Shown in pieces: positions 1 through 12,100 of a DNA stretch of 64,000 nt. The DNA comes from Gordionus sp. m RMFG-2023 (taxonomy: Eukaryota > Nematomorpha > Gordioida > Chordodea > Parachordodidae). The translations under genes were made by a program, and so were the position numbers. How positions within the stretch are numbered: the first letter of the stretch is position 1; each line of letters opens with the position of its first letter. The stretch spans positions 32,536,508-32,600,507 of the forward strand of contig NC_088776.1 in assembly GCF_954871325.1 (NCBI RefSeq). The letters are read 5' to 3'. The notes beneath the pieces were generated by a model. The model did no database searches and was not told where the DNA came from. It was given only the letters and a program-made list of their open reading frames with translations.

Positions 1-179
1 TGACAAAAACATCTGAGATATACCTAGTGCTGCAGTATATCAATTGAATCCACCATCACAACTCAAGAAAAGGGTACATTTAGAAATAGATTGGCATGAA
101 GGAAACGTAGTAATAAATCAACAAAAATTATCGTACAAAGTGGAAGAAAAGTATGAAAACATGCCGATAAACTACAAAC

Positions 180-3100
180 CAGGGATGTGAACCCGGACCC
201 TAAACCCTCATATTTTGGCTGAACCCGAACCCGGAGCCTTTTAAAAAGTGGAGGGTTCAAGGGTTCAGGGTATTATAAAAAAAATTCTAACATAAAAATT
301 GTGGAATCATTTATTATATATTAGCGTTTTTCTTTCGTTTTTCTTCCTGGACTTCATTTCATTTTATTTAGAGATATACCATAAATTATTTTATAGTGTA
401 AGTAATAATATTTTAATTGTGATAATTTATTTGCTCATATTAGGAATACTTTGAGTATTTTGATGTGAAAGTGAAATATTTGGAATTTTTTTTTACTGCA
501 TAACTTTGTTTACTTGTTTTATAAAATTTTATTAAGTGATTATTGTGCGATTAAGATTTTTTGAGAATTAAATTTAAATTAATCAAAATTGTAAATATAT
601 CATATTATTTTATTTATGCTGCATCCAAAATGTTTTGAAAAAATCTTAAAATTTTCACAAATTAATAACAAAACACTTTGGACACATTTAAGCTTTAAAA
701 AAATTAAAATATTCAAAATGCTTGATATGATTATAAATATTTAATTGTATTTATTATTTAATTTTTTCAAATTTTTATTGTTTTATTTTTTTATGAATTA
801 TTTATATGCATAGTATATTTATTTAATTATTAACAAAAAATCGGAAACAATATTACTTTAAATTAAATATTAAATTAAATACAATATATTATATTAATCA
901 GTTAGAATATCATATAATAGAACATTTAAGATATTAGTAATTTATGTAATACTAAATATAAAAATAAAATCATAAATTCAATATTAATTAATGAATAAAA
1001 TTTAGATATAAATTGTAAGTAATTAGGGGGTATCAGTCATTGAGAATATGAAGCTGAGGTAATTGGATTTTATTATATTGAGGGCTAATCTTTGGCGTAG
1101 GTAGTAACCCTCGTTGGGATCTTCGGTCCTAGTTACCTTTCAGTTATTAAGAACCTATTATTTGATAATAGTTATATTTAGATTTTTTATATACTTAATT
1201 AATATATACTATGTTGTAAATAATTATATCAATATTTTATAAACAGTTGGGAAAACCAATAATCCTATTTTGAAAGATAATCTTTCCATAAAATATATAT
1301 AAAAAATTATTATATTTGAGTTAAATAAAATTGTGATAGAAATAATATAATTTTCCAGCATCTTTTAAATTATAATTTTTTATTTTTACCAGATTATAAT
1401 TTATTAAATTTAGCCTTTACAGTTAAAATTTCTTTTTCATTAGATCATAATTCAAGTTTTGTTTTTTCTTTTTCCTCCCAAATTTTTCTATTTTCTTAGA
1501 ATATCTAATTTTTAAGTCATTTTTGCACCAAAGGTTGTGCACTCTTATGCTTTCCTTAATTATTTTGACACTAAAATATATTAGTATAAAGGTCTATGGG
1601 TAGTACATTTAAAAAAATTAACAGCATTAAGAAAAATTGTACTTACTAATTTTTTATAAAAATTTAAAAATGAATTTGAACACTATTTTATTTTTACATT
1701 AAAAATAGATTATGTAATTTTTTTCTTCAAAATTTATTTATATTTTTAAGATTTTGGATGCAGCCTTAATAAAAAAAATATATCTATGTGTTTATACTTT
1801 TAAGTTTTAAACAAATTAAATTGTTTTTTTAGTATGAAAGTAAAAGATATTTTGTCAGAGTATTATAATACAACTAAAGGGGATTTTGAGTGCAAAACCT
1901 GCCATAAAATGATAAAAGGTTCACACAATACTAACCTGGAAAGACATTTAAAAAGACATCATTCTATAATCTTTGAGGAATATTTAAATAGAAAAACCAA
2001 ATTTTTGGAAGATGACATTGTTAAAAAGCCTACAGTCAGTATTTTAAAGAAGAATGAAAATAATATTGAAAAATTTTGCTTAAAAAAAAGCATTCATATT
2101 CAAATGTGTGAAGAGATATTTATGAATGCTTTAGTTGAACTTGTTACAGTAAATGGAAGACCTTTGAATATTATTGAGGATTCGGGTTTAAAAAAATTAT
2201 TGACCCTATTAGTAAAGCAATTGGAACATCAATTAATCGCTTTAAAATTAAGGACTTAGTGGTTAATGAATAAAAAATACAAGCAAAAATAATAAATGAA
2301 ACAAAAAACAAATTAATTTCATTAAAAATTGATTCCGCCCAAAGATTAGGGAGAAATATTCTAGGAATAAATATACAGTATATAAAAGGAGATAATATAA
2401 TATTAAGAAATTTAGCCATGAAGGAGATTAAGGAGAGTTCAACTTCTGAAAATATAAAAAGAATGATACTAGAAACATTAAATAAAATTTAATATTCCTA
2501 TTAGAAACGTTTATACAATTACTACAGACAACGGTGCTAATCTCGTAAAATCAATCAAATTATTAAATGAATGTTCACTGGAAGAAATGGATGATATAGA
2601 TGATGATGATGATGATGATAATTATGAGGAAATAAGTCAAATTGATTTACAGGAAATAATAAAAGATTTTTCCACAAAAATATACTGTATCAGATGTGCA
2701 GCCCATACGTTACAATTAACTATTAATGATTCCTTAAAAAATAATCAATTTAAAACTATAATTTATAAAGCAAGGGATGTTGTAAAATATTTAAGAACTC
2801 CCACAATTGTAAGAATATTAAAATCGATGAAAAGGCAAATGGCAATATTAGATTGCACAACACGTTGGTCCTCTATGTATGATGCTAGAGCGATTAATAA
2901 GTTTGAAAGATTTCTGTAATGATTTTATTATAGGAGCATGTGAAGTCATTTTGTCGGAAGATGATTGGAATCAAATAAAAGACCTTACTAGTGTGTTGGT
3001 TCCTTTAAAAATAACTTCATTAAGATTGCAAGCAGAACAGTTATGTTTATCGGATTTTTATAGAATATGGATAAGATGTCGATTAGAGTTAGAAAGATTT

Positions 3101-3924
3101 ACAAATTTTTTTTCATATGAAATATTAGAAAATATGAAAATTAGAGAGCAACAATATTTACAAAATAGTGTTGTATATACTTCAATATATTTAAACCCTC
3201 GATATCAAGTTTTATTAAGTATTGAGCAAAAACAAATGGCTATAGACCATCTTGAGGATTTATGGCATACCCAAAACTCTATTATTAACAATATATTGGA
3301 GGCTACTACAATATCTACTGATTGTGGCGAGAACAATGATAATGAAAGCAATATTGATGATCTGGAAATTTTACTATTAGATAGAGAGAAAAAAATCAAA
3401 TTATCGTTAGATAGAAAGGAGCAAAAAATACCTATTGTATCTTTATTAGAAAAGTTCTCCGAAGTAAAGAGAATAAATAAAGATGGAAATATTTTAAAAT
3501 TCTGGGAAGAAAATTCTTCTATATATCCAGAATTATATACCTTGTCTAGAATCGTCATGGCTGTGCCAGCGACACAAGTACAATAATTTATGTATTATAA
3601 AAATGACTCTATTTTAGGTAAGCGTAGAACGAGGATTTTCTTCGTTGAAATATATATTGTCCAATTTACGAGGTAATCTGAAGGAAGATATTTTAGAAGA
3701 TATCATGATTGTTCGATTGAATAAAATATTTAAAATATAAATTATTTCATTTTGAATTATGAATGTGTATATATTGAAGTATAATAAAAATAAAAAAATG
3801 AATGAAAAAAAAGTTTTATTTTGAGTCATTATTTTTATGTTCCCTGAACCCGGACCCGGGTCCTTTTTAAATTTCAGGACCCGAACCTGGACCCTTCTTT
3901 TTTGTCAAAGGGTTCACATCCCTG
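180..3924 (+). mobile_element. hAT transposon copy 1, nearly full length
   Basis: Terminal inverted repeats begin CAGGGATGTGAACCC on the left and end GGGTTCACATCCCTG on the right, with further G/C-rich subterminal repeats (GAACCCGGACCC type) inside both ends. The flanking 8-bp duplication is ctacaaac (172-179) and ctacgaac (3925-3932), 7 of 8 matching, as expected for hAT. The interior carries a plus-strand transposase (1834-3740) with a BED zinc finger and the hAT dimerisation segment. The 1.6 kb between the left end and the transposase is AT-rich and has no gene I can support. The element is old enough for the reading frame to be interrupted and for one target-site copy to differ by one base. 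Confidence 0.92.
1834..3740 (+). pseudogene. hAT transposase with BED finger, frame-broken
   Basis: The first 141 codons contain a BED-type zinc finger (C-x2-C near residues 20-23, then a histidine pair in LERHLKRHH). Further on are hAT hallmarks: an acidic TTDNGAN-like stretch near 2520-2540, CAAHTLQL near 2697-2720, and TRWSSMYD near 2861-2884. The C-terminal dimerisation part is FWEENSSIYPELYTLSRIVM (3505-3560) followed by VERGFSSLKYILSNLR (from about 3622) to a TAA at 3738-3740. The reading frame changes at least near 2245, 2490 and 2890, and a TAA at about 3583 lies before the last segment, which could be a short intron or decay. As read here it cannot make a whole transposase. The D-repeat at about codons 4-10 of the second segment is low complexity. 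Confidence 0.85.
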
Positions 3925-4002
3925 CTACGAACAAGGGAGGAACCAATAGAGTTCAAATCCATTAAAATAAACAAATAAAATTAGGATAAAATAATAGACA
4001 CA

Positions 4003-4221
4003 ATGCAACCAATTAAACAAGAGAGAATTCAAAGTCCTGAACACCGATATCCAACGAGAGAACGAAAACAAACAAAAAAATCAATCGACGAACTTGAACT
4101 TGAGGAAAAATGTTATATATTAAATATATCACATCTAATATATTATAAAAAGTTATTGTATTCTGTTATAAAGGTTATCGTAGTTGTAATAAGATATTAT
4201 TTGTATATTACAGGGATGTGA
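4003..4221 (+). other. Small open frame between the two hAT copies
   Basis: A 72-codon frame whose first 45 residues are basic and acidic and contain HRYPTRERKQTKK, a string reminiscent of linker regions in retroelement polyproteins. The frame runs into the terminal repeat of the neighbouring hAT element, so its end is accidental. Sequence at 60-179, on the other side of hAT copy 1, is also open on the plus strand and could belong to the same unit. Function not recognised. Confidence 0.25.
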
Positions 4222-5611
4222 ACCCTTCGACAAAAAAAAGGGTCCAGGCCCGGGTTTGGGTACAGGAATAAAATTTGAAAAGATCTAGGGTTCGGGTTCA
4301 GGGAACATAAAAATAATGACTCAAAATAAGATTTTTTTCATTCATTTATTATTATACTTCAATATATACATATTCATAATTTACAAATGAAAAATTTAAA
4401 AATGAAATAATTTATATATTAAATGTTTTATTCAATCGCACAATCATAATATCTTCTAAAATATCATCCTTGAGATTTCCACGTAAATTAGACAATATAT
4501 ATTTTACAGATGAAAATTCACGTATACCCTTACCTAAAATAGATAGTTATCTTTATAAAATTATTGTACTTGTGATGCCGGTCCATGAAGATTCTAGATA
4601 AGATATATAATTCTGGATATATTGAAAAAAAATTTTCCCAGAATTTTAAAATATTTATATCCTAATTTATTCTCTTAACTTCTGAGAACTTTACTATAAA
4701 AGATGCAATAGGAATTTTTTGATCCTCCTTTCTATCTGATGATAATTTGATTTTTTCTATCTAAAAGTAAAATTTCAAGATAATCAATGTTGCTATCACT
4801 ATTATTATCACTACAACCAATAGGTATTGTCGTAGCCTCCAATATATTGTAAATAATGGAGTTTTGCTTATGCCATAAATCCTTAAGATGGTCTTTAGCC
4901 ATATGTTTTTGCTCAATACTTAATAAAACTTGACATCGAGGGTCTAAATATAAAGATGCTCTCATTTCATATTTTCTAATATTTCGTAAAAAAAGGACTG
5001 TAAATTTTTCTAAATCTAATTGGCTTTAGTCCATATGCCTTAAAATCAAATAAACATAATTGTTCTGATTGTAATCTTAATGTTGTTATTTTTAAAGGAA
5101 CTAATACACTAGTAAGATCCTTTATTTGACACCAATCGTCTTTCGCTAAAATGACTTCACATGCTCCTATAATAAAATCATTACAGAAATCTTTCAAACT
5201 TAATAATCGTTCTATTATCATACAAATTGAGGACGAACGTGTTATGCATTATCATTTAAATTAAAATATTATTACTTCACTTTAAAAATAATCAACGTAT
5301 TTCTATAACATAGCATATTAAAAAATTTACATAATAAAATATTATTACCTACACTAATGATACCAATCTCTAAATATAATGGAAGTCCAGGAAGAAAATT
5401 GAAAGAAAAACGCGAAGATAAAATAAATGATTCCACAAAAAAAGTTAATAAAATTTAAAAAAATTTATATTATTTTTTAAAAAAATATTTTTATTTTTAA
5501 AATTTTTTATGACATCTAGAACCCTTGGACCCTCCACTTTTAAAAAGGGTCCGGGTTCGGGTTGAGCCAAAATACAAGGGTTCAGGGTCCGGGTTCGGGT
5601 TCACATCCCTG
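4211..5611 (-). mobile_element. hAT transposon copy 2, internally deleted
   Basis: The element starts CAGGGATGTGAACCC at 4211 and ends with the inverted complement at 5611. It is flanked by a perfect 8-bp duplication, gtatatta, at 4203-4210 and 5612-5619. It is 1,401 bp and lies in the opposite direction to copy 1, from the same family: the terminal and subterminal GGGTCCGGGTTCGGGTT repeats and the transposase fragments match. Only the C-terminal half of the transposase remains, so it cannot move alone. The perfect duplication suggests it is younger than copy 1. Confidence 0.92.
4440..5221 (-). pseudogene. Partial hAT transposase of copy 2
   Basis: Minus-strand fragments match the second half of the copy 1 transposase almost word for word: SLKDFCNDFIIGACEVIL and DLTSVLVPLKITTLRLQ (4976-5221), then YLDPRCQVLLSIEQKHMAKD (4732-4965), then a decayed dimerisation segment to about 4440. 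The BED finger and the first catalytic part are absent because of internal deletion. Several frame changes are present. Confidence 0.82.
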
Positions 5612-5806
5612 GTATATTATATAAACTTAAAAGGTCAATTGAATTAAATAATTATATTATCACATAAAGAAGACCATAATAATAAATTCAAGTAACAGAA
5701 GTTAAATAGTTCATTTTAAATAGGAAGCTTTTAACAGTGGCAACCTGGGAGAAAAAGACATACTTAAGTGACCTTCATTCATATTTTACGGTATATATAT
5801 TAAATA

Positions 5807-6121
5807 TTATATATTATTCACGTCGGAGGGCAGAAAAATTTTGTCACTAAGTTCGAATGTGTCCATAGCGAAATTCCTGTATATTTTATCTTCCGACTTC
5901 TGACACGCATCATTGACTTGAAGGGATAGACTTCTCTTGAAGTGACTGGAATGTGGCGGGGTGAGTTTGATATCATCTTTTGAATTGTTGGATCCATTTG
6001 ACTCATTTAAGTTATTAAAGTGGTGAGGTAACATAACGTGGCTGAATGATAGATTATAAGGGGTCGGTTCAGTGATAGAGGGGTTATTATCGTTGTTTGG
6101 GGATGTGATAGGTACCGAGTT
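5807..6121 (-). CDS. PPIP5K: PPIP5K last exon, low-complexity tail
   Basis: About 104 codons rich in Asn, Ser and Pro with no recognised domain, ending in a TAA at 5807-5809. It is joined in phase to exon 20 by an acceptor at 6122-6123. A variable, phosphorylatable tail is normal after the phosphatase domain of animal PPIP5Ks, but no motif of the vertebrate tail is visible. Assignment to this gene rests on position, frame and splice site. Confidence 0.8.
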   Translation of the reverse strand, partial: NSVPITSPNNDNNPSITEPTPYNLSFSHVMLPHHFNNLNESNGSNNSKDDIKLTPPHSSHFKRSLSLQVNDACQKSEDKIYRNFAMDTFELSDKIFLPSDVNNI

Positions 6122-9100
6122 CTTTAGTATGAATAAAAGTTACATTTATGGCTTATAATTTTAAATAAAAAATATTGATTGTAAATATTAGAAAATTTAA
6201 TTTCATAGGTTTCTAACTCCCATTTCGTACAAATTGAGATTGTGTTATCTGTATTACATTTTTAAAAACCTAAAATTAATTTTAAATATATGTAATAAAA
6301 TATAGTTTTATTCTTATATGTTAACCACTTAGCAGAAAGCTAGAGATTTTTTTATACTCTGGTAAAATTGAATTAAGTGGAGTTAGAACTTATAACAATG
6401 AAACAATGATATATTTATAAGAAAATTAATTTAAGAGAATAGATGTTTTCGTTAAGTTAGATTCCATTAAAAAAAGTCGAAATAAAATAATTATCCTTTA
6501 AGAAATATTAAATTCAAGCATATCATCTCACCTATCACTTTTGGCTTAAATCGAGTGAAATATTAAAACGACGAATCATAGAGCCCTTAATTTTTTTCTA
6601 TGTTCGATTTGCAAAAAAAACAAACCTTTTTCTTATTATTGTGATGAGGTCGAAAACCCAAGGCAAATGGTTTATCAGCATCGCAAGGAATAGCATTTTT
6701 GGCTCCGACGCTAAAATGTAGCTCTACATGCCATCTATCTTCGCTACAAACGTTCTTCAAGTTATTTTATGAAATAAAAAAATTAAAAATAACATAAATG
6801 AATATGTTTAAAGTGGTAAACTTAAGATTATTTAAATGATACTTCATGATTATTTTCCTGTGGAATTTTCATGAAATTAAATAATTTTATAACAGCTGAT
6901 TAATACAGGTAAAAAACTAACCTTTGACAAAATAAATTATAATTTGCTTGGTGAAAAAAATCTAATAGTAATATATTCAAATAATAAAACAATGGTATAT
7001 GTTCAAATATTATAATCATCCTAAAAAGAGTGAACTTTTATAATTCCTCATTTTATATATTTGTAAAAATAAATAATTCGTCAATTACTTTATTACCATG
7101 TTAGTATAATAGGTTGGTAACATTCACCCTTATTAATTTAGAGCGTACTATGGATATTAGACATATGATAAGCATTTTATTATGCTTAATAGGGTATTTG
7201 ATCTATTTAATATTAAATGAAGTTTTAACCAAATAAAATCTATTTAATTTTACATAATATAAAGTTAAAAATAAATGCAAAATAATTAGGTGATCCTTAA
7301 TAAATGTTTTAAATGTTAATTAGGTTTTTTTGATGATGGTATATAGCTGATTTAAATTGGTAGATGCATGCTAAAAATTACTTTTTAAAGAAAATATTAG
7401 CATCGTCAATATTTGTGAATATATACCAGTGATCGAAATTTATGTAAAACCTCAAAAATCAATTATTCATTGAGCTCTCTCTTATGTTCAAAGCCATTCT
7501 CAATAGTGACTAATTCTTTAATGAGAAAGATAAAAAGGAATTTTAGCCTGTTTAATTTTATTAGTGAATTATCTATTATTTTTTTTAATTGTCACATTAT
7601 ACATGGAGTTTAGAGTTCTGTTTTTTAAATATAAACAAATAACTCGTCTAATGTAACTTGATATAAGTATTAATTATAATATCATATTGCATATAAAAAA
7701 TACTTTTCAAATTTACTAGAAATGGCCCAAAGTGTATATAGATGCATATACAATTTTTTTATGTTACAATTAAGATACATTTTTTTATTATAATCCTGTA
7801 AAGTGCAGAGTGCATAGTACCAAAATTGAATGTTAAAACTCAAAATTAGAATTTTGAACCAAGCATTTTTTATTTAGTTTGTTATTTAATTTATATATTA
7901 TATTTAAGCACATTTTTAGCCAAGAAAATCAATTGGTGTGCTGGAAGTTATGGTAATGTAATACTTTATAAATAATACCTAATATAAGGATTAATTTTTA
8001 AATATACTATAATCAATTACCACACACATTTAAAAAAAAATATTCAAAGTTTGATAAGTGTTAAATTTTGTATTCCTACCCATATCCTCTTTGAGGCGTT
8101 AAAAAATTTTGATTTTTGTTCTGCAATTTTCTCTCATTTAAAACTAGAAAGTAATTCATTTTTATATTTAAATTTTATGGTATTTGAAACCAAGACAATC
8201 AAGTTTGAAAAATTTGCTAATGCTGTGTTGATTGTTTCTTATATATTTTTTTTCATCCGATCACTAATATTAATTATCTAAAAATCTATAATATATAAAT
8301 ATTATTATTATTACCATTTATTATATTTTCAATATTCACTGTGTAAAATATAACTTGTCCTGAATTTGAAAGAAATAAACTCGGATCGGATGAATATTTA
8401 ATAATTTAATATAAAATAGGATTATAACCAAAAACATTTTAAAAAATTGAATCAAAATGTAAAAATTAAATTAAATAGATACCGATACCGCTAAAATGAA
8501 TCTAGAGAGTGTATCTATATAAGATACGAATAAAATATTTTTATTATATTGTAACTCTTTAATAGTCAAAATAAATTTTTCCTAAGATGCATATTATATG
8601 GAAAATATTACTTTAGTAGGATCTTCGTAGAGCATTATCACAATTTGAGTGATGTAATTCAATTCGGATATGGCTGAAATATACTCCAAGGATCTTTGCC
8701 ATTGTAAATCATCCGGCTTAAAATTTGTGCATGTTTATAAAACAAAAGGTAAATCAGAGCGAAGTGGAAAGTTACTAAATAAAATGGAATAAAAATTTGA
8801 TGAAAGTTTATTACGGGACACAATTGGCCTAATCTTAAAATGGTAAGCAAGGAGTGAATATGGCTCTCGCTGGTGAAATAAAGCCTTGTCCTCACGTGTC
8901 TGCCAGGGGACATTACGCCATGAGAATAACTGACATCGTTTTTTTTAAATAAAAAAAATTGGTCCCATTTATTCAAAAATATAATTTATTTTTTTCATTA
9001 TTTCAGCAATCATTTTGTACAACCAAGAAAATGGTAATAATTTTTAATATCGATATTCCTCTTGTAAAAATATTAAAAAAATAAAAAAGTGAGAATAAAT

Positions 9101-12100
9101 AAGAAAAACTTTGCATTCAATAGAGTTATGCTCTCGCCTACACATTCTTGATCAAGTGTAGAAGGCTCGAGTATGCGTTTAAGGTCAGTTCTCATCTTGT
9201 TCATTAGAGGGGTACATATGCTTTGAGCTATGACTAGTTTTTCGTAAGCCGTAATTCCGTATTCCTATAATATAAATAAATTAGGAGTGAGGGTTTCATG
9301 AGGTATATTGAACTAGTAACTCAAAGACAGCTATACCAATCATTTTTATTTTAAAAAAAATGGGAAAATGTCTATATGGAATTAAATAACTCAAAAATAC
9401 ACTATTTATTCAATTTAAAACTGCATTATGATAAATTATTTTTAATTATGATAGTCGGTGTCAATGTTATAAATAAATAACTATAAACCATTTTGAACAT
9501 CGTTTTCAATTTAACACTTAGATAAAATGACTAAATCATAGTTAAATTACACCTTGATGGCAAAAAAACTTATTTCAACAATTTTTTAAAATTATAAATT
9601 AATAACAATGTAACTAAAAGCAATTTTTAAAAAATTTACTAAATTTAATTAACATAAATTTATTGCCCAAAGTGAATATATAAAAACATATTTTAAATCA
9701 TAATTAAGCCCAAAAGGTCCATTTAATTGGTGGGACCATTGCCATATTTAACATTTTATAAATGAAACCTGAGGTATAACTATATCCGCCATGGCCTTAC
9801 TACATAGAAATAGTTCTTCAATCTTGTTAAAATTCAGAGCTTGGGCATTGTGTTGCATGTCATATTTGGCTGAATCATATATATCCGGTATTTTGCTGAT
9901 ATCGAAATTTATATCTTGAGCAGATGCCTTTCCATTATTAGCTTTATTTTTAACGAAAGGGTTTTCCTTGGTGTCTTCATTTTTGCATTTCTCCAAATCT
10001 TAGTATTGGATTTTTAATAAATATATCATTACAAAATGTAATTTATATTATTACATCGTGAAATCTCTAATTTGAGCACCAGTAATTTATGTTTAGATAA
10101 AAGTTTCACAAAATATAAAAAAAGTAGACATTTTTGCAGGTTAACTAAATTTTATTGATCTTAATAGTTTCATTATCCCTTCCATTTTAATTTTGAAAAA
10201 TTATAAAAGGTCTCATGAGTTGCGAAAAGCAAAGTTTTTTATTTCAAATAGGTTATATTTTGATTCAAATATATTTATTTTAAATTTTAGCAAAAAGTTA
10301 AATTAATTTTTATATTTTCTTCCTTAATGTAAATATTTTTCCCACGAAAATTTAAAACATGTCTTTTATTTTTTTTAAAAACAATGATGGATGTAACAAA
10401 ATTTTACCAACTAAAAACCTAAAAGTAATATAATTTAATATAAAATATATAACCCACATCTTAGTACCAGAAATTATAATAACAGATTATTCATCTTCAC
10501 AATCTGATGCACAACGATTGCAAATAAAACTATTGTACAAAATGAAGATTCAAAAAAGATAGATAATTAAAAAATAAGGCCTTCAGGAGGTTAGAAATCA
10601 TTAGACACTTGCTGAATAGAATTATTTTTAAGACTTCTAAAACTGCAAAGAGCATGCCCGACATGATGGAACCTCAACATCAAACTGCTACAGTGTTTTT
10701 GAACCTAGAAGAGCCTATTTTGATTGCCCTTGGAGAAATATTAGAATCTAATAAATTATTAGATTCAATAGGACACCGATTTTTTTTCGCATTGTGATGT
10801 ATTAATAAATAATTTAATTACAGATCAATTTCATGCTATACTTTTCAAAAAAAATGATATGGATTTTGCTGACATGAATATTATTCTATTACAACTTAGA
10901 AAACTAAAAGATAATATATTGACCAATAATTTCAAGAGATTTATGTGAATTTTGAGCAAAAGGGAGATTATATGATTTTGAATTTCGCTTGTCTCGACTT
11001 GCATCTAGGAAAATAATCGTTTCAATATTAACGTGGACTCAATTGAGGATTACTATATAATAACCGTTTTTATTCCACTTTTAAATATATTTCTCAAAAG
11101 GAACGTGATTCATCAAATGGCTCTATCTAATTTAAAAATACTAATATCTAGAAACCCAACTTAGGATAAATTAAATCTTAATATTGCAATTAAATATTTC
11201 GCTCAATTTTATTCAGATTTTAAACTTGATACGAGATAAATTTTAATAAATAATCCTCCAAGAAACGTTATGGAATTATATACTTTAAAATATATTTTAA
11301 CATTTTTCAAAATATATTACTGTATATTTTGGCAACATTATCCATTAGTAGAAGTATAAATCAGAATACCTTTTATTCATTAAGGAGAATAAAAACCTAT
11401 CTCAGAAATATGACAACAGAAAATATATTGAATGAACTAGTTTTACTTAATATAGTTAGAGATTTTATTCGAATTACAAAAAAAATTATTGAAAAAATGG
11501 CATCATATCAAAAAATAATACATTTCCATTTATGAACGATATTTTGATAACTTTGAATCATTATATAAATGTTTAATTCTATATTATATTGTGATTTACA
11601 AACCGGGTTATATATGGCTATAATATTTTCTAACAATATTATATTCGTTCTAAAATATTTTATTTTCCCAATATTTTATTATTTCTATTTGAAATTGTTA
11701 TTTTGTAAATATGATGTTATAATAAACTTCATATAATGATTCTAATAAATTTTTAATATTCCAAAAAAAACACTTCAAAATTTAAAAAAATTTCCCCCCT
11801 CCCCACCCAAAAATTCAGGCTTATTTGATAAGAACTTTGAAAACAATACTCCATAAAAATAAATAAAAATCTCTTTGACAAAGATTTCTAATATAATATT
11901 TTTCTATATGTTCTGTTTATATATAATAAAAAATAAATGTACAATAAAAAATGAGAATTTTTTCTTAAAGCTGTTTTTGTTTAATGTATTAAATAATCTA
12001 ATAAACGTTGTCTTTTGCAATAATTAAGGCAACTATAAAATTATTACATTTGAGTAGCTAATTATTACATTTCAGGTCATGTAAATATTTATGTTTTGGA

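Noticed and set aside
2587-2640. An independent acidic poly-Asp gene.
   Set aside because: The GATGAT run is inside the hAT transposase, in the frame that goes on to the CAAHTLQL motif.
5818-6006. A second minus-strand frame overlapping the last PPIP5K exon.
   Set aside because: Alternative frame of the same exon; only the frame ending at 5807 joins exon 20 in phase.
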